A stretch of 64,000 bases of DNA from Xiphydria camelus (taxonomy: Eukaryota > Arthropoda > Insecta > Hymenoptera > Xiphydriidae), in the NCBI GenBank assembly GCA_963678675.1, contig OY783195.1, positions 3,296,001-3,360,000 of the forward strand. Reading direction: 5' to 3'. Position numbers and translations under genes: made by a program. Shown here in pieces: positions 38,401 through 49,371 of the stretch (positions are counted from its first letter, which is position 1; each line of letters opens with the position of its first letter). The notes beneath the pieces were generated by a model. The model ran no database searches, was not told the DNA's origin, and saw only the letters and a program-made list of their open reading frames with translations.

Positions 38401-41400
38401 ACCGGTGGAACTAACACCGGTGAGAGAGACTTTAGAAAGGGATACGCGATGAAGGCTATCGTCGTAGGCTTGGATAAAATGACGCAGCTTTTTTTCTTGG
38501 TGGAACTTCGCAGGCGTAACGCGACAAGTGGGTGACGCGCTGCTCTTGGAACGTTCGTATCGGCAGGGACGCGTTGTGAGCATCGGCTTTGCCCCTTGGG
38601 GAATATTAGAAAAGAGTCACGAGTTGATCGGTCGTGGTCGAGATGTCCCTTACGACTCGATCTCCTCGCCATGGTGAGATTTTACGTACCGTCACCTTTC
38701 CTAAACGCACGTATCGTCCGATCGTGAAGCAACAACCGATATAAGAATTGACGTGTTTGCTTCGATCGAGATCAGTTCTCGGGCCGAAAGATCGTTGGCA
38801 ATGAAATAATCGAATCGGACACGTTCGATTCTGCCAAGTGTCGTTGTTTCAAGACGTAGATATTTATGTGCCGACGAATCCCTTTAAATTTCATCGAGGA
38901 TCCATTTATCGCCAGGTCCAAGTACGCCGTCTTGAACAATCGGCACGCCTATTTTCTTCTAGTCGACAATGGCACCGGAGGCCGCTACGGAGCGGAGATC
39001 ATGTTGCGAAGGAAGTTAGAAAAATACATATCAAATCAGAAGCTTCATCCGTGTAAGCATTCCGTCCTGGTCTAGCGCTAGAACAAACCCCTTGACCCTG
39101 CTCTCTTGTCACATCCGTAGAATCATCGTTATACCTGGCTTTTTGTAGATACGCACAGCAGTATTCCCATCGTGGCATTGGTTATCGAAGGGGGAACGAA
39201 TACGATTCGTTCGGTGCTAGAGTACGTCACAGATGACCCTCCCGTTCCCGTGGTTGTTTGCGATGGTTCCGGCCGTGCCGCCGATCTTATTGCTTTCATG
39301 CACAAGTAATGACACATTCACTAAACGTTTCCGCGTGTACCAATGGTAGCGGTTATACTTTGGTACTCATTTACGGCGATCCGCTTTAAGGCTTTCCCAT
39401 CGGGGAGATATTTTATCAAGTGGCGGTATGTATAGACGGGTGCGTTACAACACGAGTATATGGCGCGAATTTGACTGCTTCAGATATGCGTCGGAGAGTA
39501 ACGGGGATTCGGGCGAGAGCGACGGACCACTGGAGAGTATGAGAGGTCATCTACTCGGGACGATACAAAAGACTTTCAAGGTTTCCGAAGAACAGGCGAA
39601 TCAGCTGTACTCGGAGCTTTTGCAGTGTACTCGTAACAAGAATCTGGTACTGTTGGACGGCTTTAATCGACGCTTCTGAAGATTTATCAATTACCGCCAA
39701 TTAACGATGTGTTTCAATCGTCTCCATTTCTTTCGCATACAGATCACCGTATTTAGGATAACTCAAGACCGGCCGCAAGAGCTGGACCAAACGATATTAA
39801 CGGCTTTATTTAAATCGCAACAATTATCCCCCGCGGAGCAATTATCGCTGGCCTTGATATGGAACAGAGTAGACATTGCGCGAAGCGAGATCTTCGTCTA
39901 CGGTCAAAAGTGGCCCCCGGGGGCTCTCGAACAGGCCATGATGCAGGCTCTTCAGCACGACAGGATTGACTTTGTGAAGCTCCTCTTAGAAAACGGCGTC
40001 TCCATGCGAAAGTTCCTATCCATACCGCGGCTTGAAGAACTCTACAACACGGTACTACTGCTTTACTACACTGAAAAAAAAATGTCTTCATTCAACCATC
40101 AGTGGAGTTGAATACAGCGAACCTCGCGTTGCGATTGCTTCAATGCCATAAGAGCGCAAGGAAAAATAAATAGAGTTGAAGCAACTAAATTGAAATTGAG
40201 AAACAAGTGAATATCTACTGGGAATAATTACATCATGAGGTTCGCCGTATTCAAACGCACCGATGATTGAATGAAGCTTTTTTTCTCAGTGTAGAGAATG
40301 GCTAAGGGAACTGAAATCGCTCAGTCGCTCGAGCGTTATCGCGATAGCTGTATAAAAAGATGGCAGTTTTATTGAAGTTCTTAATTTTCTCATTCTCGCA
40401 AACGGAACAGAAAGAAGGCCCTTCGAACACGATGGGCTATATTCTTCGGGATGTCCGACCGCACATCCCACGGGGATACATGTACACACTGCACGACATC
40501 GGCCTAGTCATAAACAAATTGATGGGAGGAGCGTATCGCGCGCAATACACGCGCAGAAAGTTTCGTCTCATCTACGCGAAGGTGATGAAGCGATCGGGCG
40601 GCTCCCAGCAGCATCACGCGCATCGCAATAGCAGCGCGACGAACTTCGCCAGCCGCTACTGTTCGGGATCGGGTGGTAAAAACGACAGTTTGACCATGAG
40701 CTTGCTGGCGGAAACCCTGCCGGCCGATCGAGACACGCCCCTCTTCGATTATCCCTTCAACGAGCTGCTCATTTGGGCCGTGTTAACGAAGCGTCAGCAA
40801 ATGGCGCTGCTCATGTGGCAACACGGGGAAGAGGCACTTGCGAAAGCTCTCGTCGCGCTCAAGCTCTACAAGGCAATGGCTCACGAAGCCGCCGAGGACG
40901 ATCTCGAAACGGAGGTGTACGACGAGCTGCGCAGTTACGGAAAGGAATTTGAAAATATCTGTGCGTAACGCATACTCGCGAGTTGGTCGCGCTCGAAACG
41001 TTATCGCGGGTTGAGCCAGCCCGTTAGATACGCACGTGACCTCAATTTGTCTCGCCTTCGCTTTGCAGCGCTCGAGCTACTGGACTTCTGCTATCGGCAA
41101 GACGACGATCAAACGCAACAATTGCTGACCTCGGAATTGCAAAACTGGTCGGGGCAGACGTGTCTCTCCCTCGCCGTCACCGCCAACCACCGGCCGCTCT
41201 TGGCACATCCGTGCAGTCAGATCATACTAGCTGATCTGTGGATGGGTGGACTTCGTACGCGCAAAAATACCAATTTGAAAGTAACCGATAAACCTAACAT
41301 GTACCTAACGAGTTAGCGCGGACGATGCGATTCAACTAGTTGTCATTTCTTTTTAGGAGTATTTGATTAAAGCAGGGGAAAAATGCTCGAATGAAATAAT

Positions 41401-44400
41401 TCCGATTAATCCGACATCGTCGCCTGCTAATTTCGCCATCGTCTCGGCAATTTTAATCGTGTCACTGATCGCCGCTCTGTCTGACAAAATCTACAGGTTG
41501 TCTTGGGCCTGCTGTGTCCGGCCTACATAACCAGGCTCGAGTTTAAGAGTCGCGAGGAGCTGCAGTTAATGCCGCAGACCCAGGAGGAGCACCTCATCGC
41601 GCTGGAAGATGAGAACGAAGACAGCGAATCGGAGCAAACGCTGGCTCCGGACGCCGAGGTGAGATTATCGTTGATTCGGTCACGACCCGTACGCGGTTCG
41701 TCACCATGGTCATTCATTTGCAACTTTCACAGCGTGGATCGATAGCGGATAGGTGAAATTAGCGGAACTAAATGTCGGGGTATAGAGAAATACGAAGGAA
41801 TTACAATATCCCTTGCACCTCGGTCACGGTGGTAGTGTACGTTGGTTGTTTCTCTTTTTTTTAGAAACGCCAGCTTCGCAGGAGCCTGAGCATTCGCAGC
41901 AAATCCACCAGCCAGCAGGGCGTCAAGGTACACCCACACTGGCCTAAACGAAACGTTTCGCGGTCGATCTAATATCGCGCACTTGTATACTTTTCAGCTA
42001 ATTTGTGTTTTCCTGTGATCGTTCCTCTACCTCTTGATATATATTTACATTTATCTCCTGTTGATGCGAAAATGCACTAACTTTATTACAGATGTACGTA
42101 CTCCGACAATGTGTACCCGTTTTCAATACAGTCCTCGCGTATCGGCAAGGGGCGCTACGTCATCTTGCCTCAGCGCAACCTTTTGCGTTAATCTCGCACA
42201 GCGTTTATATATTCGATGGAAAACCGTGTATACGTGTCTTTATCATTGTCGTGCCTCACGTCTATCGGATTGTTTCGATACGTTTGTTGCCTTAAGATTT
42301 GCCATTCCAAGCTATCTCCTTTGAGACATGTTTTGAGGCTCGCACCCTATGAGCCGAGCTTCATTCGTACTATATTTTTTATTATTGATTGACATTGCGT
42401 ATACCTACACATCAGGTGTATATAACTTTCGAGAAACTCCCAACTTACACCGATTTGGAAACGCTATTTTATTTCCGATATTTTGTCTCCCCAGTGGATG
42501 TCCGCTTTGTCGTCCCTGTATCAACACCCCTCGGTGAACCAAATCGAGCGTTATGTCGGTTCTCTGAAAAAATGGCTTCACTCGTGATCGAATTTCTCGC
42601 GCTATTTAATTTCTTCGCTCCAGCGGTTTCGTGTTTGTCGCATTCCACGTGTTTCCCATGTACTCTCCCCACCCCGTACTCGTGCACGGAGGAAGTCGGA
42701 CGTTGTAATTCCCGCGTGCTCTTTCTTCCTCAGGCTCTGATTTCCAACGAGCAGCACAGGGTCGGTATACCGAAAGAAACGATCGTCCAGGAGAACGGAA
42801 AGGTGCTGGCCGATTACGACGACGGTAATCATCACTTCTACAACATCGTGCCGGAGTACTACGACATCAAGACAAACAGGCCGTTGCGCTTCAAGAAGAA
42901 GCTTTATGAGTTTTACACAGCGCCTATAACGAAATTTTGGGGGAACGCCGTAAGTGAAGAAGGTTCAAATTGCTTCTTATCGTAGAGCTCAAACGGAAGT
43001 CAGGCTATATCCGGCTCGCCTATTCTCACGGAGGTTTCCTCTCATCGATACGCTGCCGCGTGTACTTTTCAGATAGCCTACATAGTGTTCCTCCTGCTCT
43101 TCTCGTACAGTATTTTAATAAAGATGGTAGAGAGACCAACGTGGCCCGAGATCTACGCGATCGCGTACATCTGCTCGTTGGGCTGCGAGAAGGTTCGCGA
43201 AATAGTCTCGTCCGAGCCGGCCACGCTTTCTCACAAGTTCAGCGTCTGGGCATGGAACATGTGGAACCCCTGCGACGCCGCGGCGATAATATTCTTTCAA
43301 ATCGGTCTTGTTTTGCGATTGCGTCAGACGACTATGGACATAGGTCGCGTCATTTATTGCGTTGATTGCATCTACTGGTATTTGCGCATATTGAACATCC
43401 TCGGAGTCAACAAGTACCTCGGTAAGTCGTAGGGATGATTGCGTAGACGCCGAGAGCTTAGAGAACTCCGTTTTATGATTGAAGTGAAATTGGGGCCTAA
43501 TCGAAGCGCGTCGATTACGAGAAAAATCTTGAGTACCGATCGGGTTTAATTTCAGTCGAAGGTTGAAGTCTTGGTGGGGCTGCTTGATGTGTTCGATCGC
43601 GCGACGATCGATCGACGATCGCACTAATTTATCCCTTCTACGCAGGTCCCCTCGTAACGATGATGGGAAAAATGGTGAAGAACATGATATACTTTGTGGT
43701 GCTCTTGCTAGTAGTTCTGCTGAGCTTCGGAGTCGCGAGGCAGGCTATTCTCAATCCAAATGCGGAACCCAAATGGCAAATAATACGAGATGTATGTAGC
43801 ACCACGTCAACTCAAGCGTTGATCGAGGGTGCACGAGATAAGTTATTTCTCTTCATGCAGATATTTATGGAGCCCTATTTCATGCTGTACGGAGAAGTGT
43901 ACGCCGACAATATAGATCCCGATTGCGGAGATCAACCGGGGATGATTCCCTGTCTTCCGGGTCGATGGATCACGCCGTTCGCCATGTCCGTCTATCTCCT
44001 GGTCGCTAATATACTGCTGATAAACCTTCTAATTGCGGTATTCAACAACATCTTCAACGAGGTCAACGCCGTGGCCCACCAAGTCTGGATGTTCCAAAGA
44101 TTCACCGTGGTGATGGAGTACGAACAAAAGCCGGTCCTACCTCCACCGCTCATCGTCTTCTGCCACCTGTACCTCTTGACAAAGTACATATTGAGATACG
44201 TAACTCAGGGCGAAATGAGTTCCGGCGAAACGTGCGACAACGGACTGAAGCTGTTCCTCGAGGCCGACGACATGGAACGTCTGTACGACTTCGAGGAGGA
44301 GTGCGTCGAGGAGTACTTTCGCGAGCAGGAGCTCAAGCTGCAAATGTCAATGGAGGAACGGGTGAAGATTACGACGGAGCGAGTGGAGAACATGCATCAG

Positions 44401-45790
44401 AAGATCGAGGACATAGAGAAGAAAGAGAACAACCAGAACGCCTCGCTGCAGGTGAGCAATGCGTCGATATCACTCGCGAATAAATAGAGTCTGCGAGACT
44501 CGAAGGTAAACGATCGATGAAACTCCCTTTCAGGGGGTCGAATTTCGCATCCACAAGCTGGAGGAGCTCAACGAGCAGACACTGGCGCACCTCGGAGTGA
44601 TCCACCGTTTCATGGCGACCCACACGCCCAACGAAAACTTCCCCGTCCTGGACAGCAACACGACGGTGACGCGACAGCGTCGAGTGTCGGAACGCTCGGA
44701 GGCCGTCTCCGAGGCGGACTCGCAGCTGCCGGGGATTCTCATCAGGCGGAGGAAATTCTTGCGATCGCTCACCGACGCTACGTTCTTGAACACCGGCGGC
44801 CAGTCTCTCGACGACAACGTCTCCAGGCGATCGGAAGCGATAACCTCGCACGAGAATCTCAGCAGGAACGACACTTCCTCCAGCAGCGGGGAGGTTCCCG
44901 CAGCTGTTCAGGACGACGCGAAGACGTCTTCCAGTCACGACAGCCACGAGAGCAAGGGTGACGATGGGGAAAGCGGTGGTGGAGGCGGCGATGGCGGGGG
45001 CGACGGCGATGGCGGTAGCGATGGCGACGACGGCGAAGGTGGCGAGGCGGAGGAAGAAAGAGACGCTAAACAAGTCGAGACGAACAGTGACATCGTCGCT
45101 CCCGTGGCCTCGGAGGTCAGACGAGGTTCCTCGAGCAATCCGACCAGACAAAACAGTCGCACCAGGTCGGAGTCCGACGACGTCACTCTACTGCCACCGG
45201 TCGGATTGACGAGAGGAGTCACCTGGGCCGAGCCACGCGTCGCTGTGATCCCGTCCACGGTCGGTACCAGCAACGCCAATTCCAGGTCGGTCCTGCTGGC
45301 GATGCGAGCCGAGTACACGAGCATCACCGACGAGCTCGAGAGCTACTGCGGACTGCTCAGCCCGCCGTCCACGCCGCCAGTGTCGCCGCCACCGCGGAGG
45401 GGCAGAAACGCCATAGAGATGTCCAACCCCGAGATAGCGCTACAGGTGGAGAACGAACACCTGAGGGACGCCGAGGACCACGATTACCATCAGATGGAAG
45501 GGCTGATCCTGCGACGCTACATGGACAGGGAGGACGCGGAGAATTTGCGCGAGGTATTCAGCGACGACGACTCGCCGCCCTTTTTCATCACCAACGAGAG
45601 TCGCCATCATTTGCGCCGCTCCTCCGCGATAGACGAGGACTCTAGGAGACCCGGCCCCACCATTAGCGTCACCAGGGAGATCGAGCAGACGCTCGCTCGA
45701 CCATCCCCGATACGCGACGCCGAGGCTTCGAACGCCGACGACAAGAGTCCCACGCCAGTTCCGGCTCCCGCTTCGGAGACGATGTGCTGA
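32382..45790 (+). CDS. Trpm: TRPM-type cation channel, complete except for N-terminus choice
   Basis: Exons: 32382-32411, 36131-36213, 37504-37690, 38206-38419, 38514-38673, 38916-39052, 39149-39305, 39484-39646, 39743-40051, 40411-40960, 41069-41280, 41497-41658, 41865-41927, 42734-42949, 43073-43421, 43646-43791, 43861-44451 and 44534-45790. All are in frame and give 1661 aa. Exons 2-10 encode the TRPM homology regions ([58 protein letters not shown]). Transmembrane segments S1-S4 lie at about residues 870-990. The pore loop with [17 protein letters not shown] is near 1052-1068, S6 near 1086-1110, and the TRP box WMFQR is near 1121. A coiled-coil region follows ([16 protein letters not shown]). 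The tail has a Gly/Asp-rich run at about 1384-1420. There is no alpha-kinase or NUDT9 domain, as in the fly protein. Insect TRPM is linked to zinc and magnesium handling and to sensing. The first coding exon is the least certain part. Confidence 0.93.
32764..32796 (+). repeat. Short TTAGG-type run
   Basis: Four TTAGG-like pentamers, one of them mutated to TTAGA, run in a row in TRPM intron 1. TTAGG is the ancestral insect telomere repeat. A two-unit CCTAA run also occurs at 15189-15199. Confidence 0.5.
33102..33342. repeat. Perfect or near-perfect tandem duplication, 122-bp period
   Basis: The block starting TGACAAGCTATTCTTCATT is repeated head to tail (33102-33223 and 33224-33342) with no difference seen over about 118 bp. 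It lies in TRPM intron 1. The identity implies a recent duplication or an assembly artefact. Confidence 0.9.
33379..33645. mobile_element. GC-rich inverted-repeat element
   Basis: The ends AGGCCTAGAACGCACGAGC and CTCGTGTGTTCTAGGCCT are inverted, and inside them GAACCGCGGCGGTTGGCGG mirrors CCGCCAACCGCCGCGGTTCC. It is 267 bp in an AT-rich intron, with many internal Nru-type CGCG steps and a small central palindrome ATAGTAGCAGTCACTGCTAC. Confidence 0.75.
33947..34234. mobile_element. pogo/Tigger-like MITE with TA duplication
   Basis: The ends CAGTGGTCCCTCTATTACTC and GAGTAATAGAGGGACCACTG are perfect inverted repeats flanked by TA on both sides (33945-33946 and 34235-34236). The 288-bp body has no transposase. 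CAGTGG ends with TA duplication fit the pogo branch of Tc1/mariner. Confidence 0.8.
34262..34600 (-). pseudogene. Decayed mariner-type transposase fragment (N-terminal DNA-binding part)
   Basis: On the minus strand one frame reads [17 protein letters not shown] and another reads [13 protein letters not shown] followed by [13 protein letters not shown]. These match the two helix-turn-helix regions at the start of mariner transposases. They lie in the right order but in different frames, so at least one frameshift is present near 34375-34400. The catalytic DDE/DDD part is missing. The fragment ends next to the pogo-like element at 33947-34234. No terminal repeats could be assigned to it. Confidence 0.6.
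35367..35429 (+). CDS. Trpm: Candidate alternative first coding exon B of TRPM
   Basis: An ATG in good context (CAAGATGG) opens 21 codons with a basic end (PRVKRKKVK) that reach a GT donor at 35430 in phase 0. A second GTAAAG donor at 35424 also gives phase 0. Either would join to the exon at 36131 and give a different N-terminus from exon A. It lies only 0.7 kb upstream of exon 2. The choice between A and B, or use of both, cannot be made from sequence alone. Confidence 0.4.
35470..35955. mobile_element. MITE family M3, copy 2, with nested insert
   Basis: The ends CACAGAGGAAAAAAATTAG and CTAATTAATTCTTTTCTCGGTG are typical of M3. It is about 485 bp instead of 200-250 bp because a second inverted-repeat unit is inserted near its right end at about 35694-35914. 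It lies in TRPM intron 1 just downstream of candidate exon B. Confidence 0.75.
35694..35914. mobile_element. Inverted-repeat unit nested in M3 copy 2
   Basis: The arms start GTTGCAACAACAACTTAAGT and end with its complement (ACTTAAATTGTTGTTGCAG). Inside, ACGTCCAGCGTCATATCAAC mirrors GTTGATATGACGCTGAACGT. It is about 220 bp with no ORF. Confidence 0.7.
36738..36794 (+). CDS. Trpm: Candidate 57-nt cassette exon of TRPM
   Basis: A pyrimidine-rich acceptor (TTCCGTTTTTTAG) and a GTGAGA donor frame 57 bases that begin and end in phase 2, the same phase as the junction between exons 36131-36213 and 37504-37690. Including it adds 19 residues (about [20 protein letters not shown] across the joins) between the conserved KDEHR and CCCGH motifs. 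Skipping it gives the usual TRPM sequence with no frame change. Vertebrate TRPM genes vary in length at this place. Confidence 0.55.
37796..38121. mobile_element. Inverted-repeat element in TRPM intron 3
   Basis: GATGTGCTTTTGACACAGCA at 37802 mirrors TGCTGTATCAAAAGCACATC near 38096-38115. It fills about 325 of the 515 bp in the intron 37691-38205. Confidence 0.65.
40067..40293. mobile_element. MITE filling most of a TRPM intron
   Basis: The ends TACACTGAAAAAAAAATG and TTTTTTTCTCAGTGTA are inverted, and inside them TTCATTCAACCATC mirrors GATGATTGAATGAA and GCGAACCTCGCG lies near its partner GAGGTTCGCCG. It starts 15 bp after the donor at 40052 and takes up 227 of the 359 bp of the intron. Confidence 0.75.
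43792..43860 (+). other. 69-nt stop-free intron in the TRPM pore-loop coding region
   Basis: The donor GTATGT and the acceptor TTTCTCTTCATGCAG bound 69 bases, exactly 23 codons, with no stop in frame. Family alignment requires it to be spliced out: IIRD then joins [13 protein letters not shown]. If it were retained, a 23-residue insert would sit just before the pore helix. The flanking exons are both in phase 0. Confidence 0.75.
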
Positions 45791-46758
45791 GTCGGGGGGT
45801 GCTTCCTTTAGGACGATTCGTCGTAGGCTCAATATTTTAGCCCCTCCCGTCCATCCATCCGAACGTGGCGCGTACGCAAGTGCTTCGGAGGCAATGAAAC
45901 CCTTCGTCCGTGAGAATCGAATGATTGTCCGGAGGTGAAATCGCGTGATCGAAAGATCGAAGCCAAGCCCTTTCGGAAGAGTCCGCGAGGCGTAGATCTT
46001 TACATCTCTCGAATCGGAATTTCATTAGAGCCGAGTCGATTGTCCCTTAGCTTTGTAAAGTTTGCCTTAGGAAAGAGAACGCGACGAGGCTGCCGTTAAA
46101 CGCGCAGTGAAAGTGCTTTAAAAATAATCGAATTCTTCGTTGTCGAGATGCCCATTTACGTATGAATTCGATTGCATTTGGTTCTACGAGTACTGCAGAA
46201 TGAGGGAAAACACGTGGAACTGGTGATACTTCTCGAGTCGCTCAATGGTTCACGCACGCGCGCTCTCGTTATTCGGTTTATCGACGGTGCGAATGAGAAA
46301 GGCTTGCAAATTTTACTGAAGTAGCGATAGTTCGTTCGATTAGTTTTCACGGCGAAATATCAGGCGAAGAAGCCATCGTATATTTTTCAGAAAGCTTAAC
46401 GCCGTTTCCCCGATTCGGAGGGGTGCCTAATAATTCTATTTTTCTTCAACTTGCTTCACGCAGAATCGGATGGAATGCATTGAACGAAGGAGCAATATCG
46501 AAATACGAAAGATGTCTTTCGGTACTAAATTGTACATATATATAGGTATATATAATCTGTAATGTCGACTTATCAAGGACCCCATCGACCTGCACTATCA
46601 ATTATCGATGGTTTTGTAAGTCATTTTCCGTCGATTTCACCAGCTTTCCATGGAACTCTACGCGTATTGTGCGAAGACTGACTTCAGAACGTTTACTGCT
46701 CGCTGAAATTCTGGCGAAATCCAATTTTACTCTACTTTTGACTTTTATTGTATACACG

Positions 46759-46764
46759 AATAAA
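46759..46764 (+). promoter_or_regulatory. Polyadenylation signal candidate of TRPM
   Basis: An AATAAA lies 969 bases after the TRPM stop codon in AT-rich DNA. The preceding stretch 45791-46758 would be the 3' UTR and contains no other recognised feature. Confidence 0.5.
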
Positions 46765-46900
46765 GAAAATAGAAAAAATGAAACAATTGAACGTGGTGTC
46801 TAACAGCCGTGGAATTTTATGAACCTTTCCTTTCAAATTTAGTGACATCTCTTTAAGGTTTATTCGAAAAATCCGTAATAATGTTTTCGAGTAAGTCAAT

Positions 46901-47085
46901 CGACTGATTAACTTAAAAAATCGAGGGTATCTTGGTTGTGTGGTGATTTTTCATTGGAGGAGACTTTACGAATGACAGAATATCAAGAAATAAAAAAATT
47001 TGCGGGTATCTTGGCGTTGGTAATTTTTGGTTCAACCAGACTACGAATGAGAAAATATCGAGAAATAAAAAAATTCCACCGAAAG
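46901..47085. repeat. Two diverged tandem copies of an about 85 bp unit
   Basis: The phrase GGGTATCTTGG, a middle region, and then AGAAATAAAAAAATT occur twice in a row (about 46922-47000 and 47004-47078) with clear divergence. They lie between the TRPM 3' end and the SHIPPO genes. Their function is unknown. The neighbouring 47085-47525 holds nothing else that I recognise. Confidence 0.5.
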
Positions 47086-47525
47086 CCATTTTTCGAGAGG
47101 CGAGTATAATCCTTCGGAGAAAACGCCAAAGGGTTGCCGAGTTTTCCTGCGAGAATATAAAAGTCGCTGGAGAACCCCGGAGAAAAAAGTTTCATCATGA
47201 ATGCGCGCTTCCCCCCCGTCGCATCGCTTAGACGATTATCTCGTTTGGATCATAATCGCCGATAGAGTGGCGGACGGGCGAGCTTCCCATGATCCAATTA
47301 GAGTTGTCACCTGTCAGTCGCGCATCACGGCGCTCAATTATCCGGCGCGCTTCTGTGCTCGATGAATAATTAAATTCTCGAATTCGCGCGATATTCAAGC
47401 AGCGCGGGGTATAATCATCGTTGTCATCATCCCGCTCTGGGCCTGACGGAGGGAGAATCGGAACGCGAACAACGCGGGAATCGAAATAAAGCGGCTTACT
47501 CCGCTCCTCTTCATGCTCCCCTCGG

Positions 47526-48878
47526 TCAGCAAACTTCGTCGCACTCGACGATGAGAGGTGGCGCGCACTCGCTGTGCTTAATGCCGAAGGAGTACTTGGG
47601 ATTCGGTCTGCCGATGCGGGGCAAGTACTTGGGCCCGGGACTGTTGCAACTGATTCCACCGGTCTGCTTATACGCGAGGCTGTACATTGGCGCGCGAGGC
47701 TTCGTCACGTTTATGTCGAAGTCATTGTACTTGGGTCCCGGACTGCCGTCGCATCCACCGCCGATCGGTCGCATAGCCCTGGAACGATTGAGGCGATCGT
47801 CGTTTCGGGCTTGGATCGTGATCGTTAGTTTCTTTCAATCGGGAAGCAATCGCGCGATATCGTGGATATGCCTCGACGACTGGCCAACGACACTCTTCGA
47901 GAGTATAAGTATTTCATTCAGACGGAGATCACGAGTTTCGTACGTACATGGAGAACGCCGGTCCGTCGCGAGGCGAGGCTACGTTGTAAGGTCCCGGAGT
48001 CCCGCTACCGTGTCGATAATTCGTTCGCGATTTGAGCGTGTACGCTGGAGGGCTCGGACCTGTTCCGCGCACCATGTACTTCGGTCCCGGAGTACAAGCG
48101 GAGCCTGGAAGGGTTTCAAAAGCACGAGACGCGGAGTGATTCGAGAGAAATCTAGTAGAATTTTCCATTGTTTGCGAGATAACGCGATGCCGAAGCGAAA
48201 TGGTGCGCGTGGTCCCGGTGCAATCAGCGGAGAACGGTACGGATTGAATTGTGGGGATTGGGTCGACGCGCGAGGATCGATTCGCTCACCGGAACTCGTT
48301 GCCGCGTAACCGAATGTGTAAGCCGGCGGCATGCGGGGGCCGAATCGGTCCATTCTCGTTAAATACTTCGGTCCAGGGCCGTCGCAAACGCCATAGCCGA
48401 TCTGCCGTCTTCGAAAACTGTACGCCGGATATAGATACTTGGTCGAATCATGGTCGATGTAGCCGACCAGGTTTTTTAATTTGTATTTTGGTCCTGGACC
48501 TGTTTGGCGAAAGAAGGGTAGAAGGGTACTCTCACTCGGAGGATCGGTTGTGGCTTTGAAAATCTCGTGGTCACGTAAGATCGTCATCGAACGAATGACA
48601 GGGGTTATGGTGAGATGAATTTGCCACGATGATGTAGACTATTAGTGAGGCTCAAACAAAATTAATTCTTCATTAATTTGCAAACGACACATAGCGATAC
48701 GCCGTGGGATGAATAAATGATCATGAAACGCTGCGATACATCGGGGGTAAAACTCGGGCGAATATGTCGGGTTACCTCGGGAACCGCAGAGAACTGCTCC
48801 CCCTTTCGCAGGCTGCTGCTTTACCTTTTCCTTCCCTTCCGATTTTTCACTTTCTTTCTTGTCCTTTTTCGGTGGCAT
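47526..48878 (-). CDS. SHIPPO-repeat protein, ODF3/CIMAP type, copy 1
   Basis: Four exons were rebuilt: 48878-48776, 48499-48290, 48104-47948 and 47778-47526. They give 240 aa with junction phases 1, 1 and 2. Six PGP-type SHIPPO motifs are spaced along the protein (GPGPKYKL, DGPGPKYL, TPGPKYMV, TPGPYNVA, SPGPKYND, SPGPKYLP), each followed at a distance by PAYS/PAYT-like elements. The C-terminus reads KYSFGIKHSECAPPL, a typical ODF3 ending. The N-terminus (MPPKKDKKESEKSEGKEK) is very basic. Family members associate with microtubules or outer dense fibres in sperm tails and cilia, so testis expression is expected by analogy. Its length is near the usual 250 aa. It is a tandem duplicate of the gene starting at 51186 and converges on TRPM. 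Confidence 0.93.
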
Positions 48879-49050
48879 CGTTGGAATAGTCGCGAAGAAT
48901 TGACGCGACTCGGACGGAGAATTTAGTCAAGATCGAAAAAAAATGTCGAGGAAAGAAAAATATTATTTTGTTTGTTTCTGGACGGATCAAAGAAATGACT
49001 GTTCGTTTGACTCTTGATGTACATACTTCATAATTCGTACCAATTAGACA

Positions 49051-49270
49051 TATCATATGAGGCTGAACTTACTTGCCAGGAAAGAAACTCAAATCACTGA
49101 TATCTCATTATCTATTGACCTTTGGCTCATGTTTCTGTAATACTTTTTTGAGGATTACATTTTTATCCGTAACAAAGTCTTATATCGACGTAGGCCAAAA
49201 GTTCATAAATAATGAGATAATAATGATTGAACTTCCTTTACCGACGAGTAAGTTTAATCTCATATGGTAT
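49051..49270. mobile_element. MITE family M2, copy 3
   Basis: A full-length unit between the two SHIPPO paralogues, with ends CATATGAGGCTGAACTTAC and the matching complement. It sits between the start of copy 1 and the polyadenylation signal of copy 2. Confidence 0.8.
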
Positions 49271-49313
49271 AGCTCTAAACCACCACCACACCGCCACCTT
49301 CAAGGACGACACG

Positions 49314-49319
49314 TTTATT
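49314..49319 (-). promoter_or_regulatory. Polyadenylation signal of SHIPPO gene copy 2
   Basis: An AATAAA on the minus strand lies 53 bases after the stop codon. Just beyond it is the M2 transposon copy at 49051-49270, which separates the two paralogues. Confidence 0.5.
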
Positions 49320-49371
49320 CATCGAAGGACAATACACAGTACAATACCAACGAGATTCCGAAGAAGAGCGA

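Noticed and set aside
42389..42733. Open frame before TRPM exon 42734
   Set aside because: It is continuous with the exon but contains no TRPM similarity and ends at a strong pyrimidine-rich acceptor, so it is intron.
44369..45327. Minus-strand ORFs of 260 and 130 aa opposite the TRPM tail
   Set aside because: They mirror the Gly/Asp triplet tract and Ser/Arg-rich coding sequence and have low-complexity content only.
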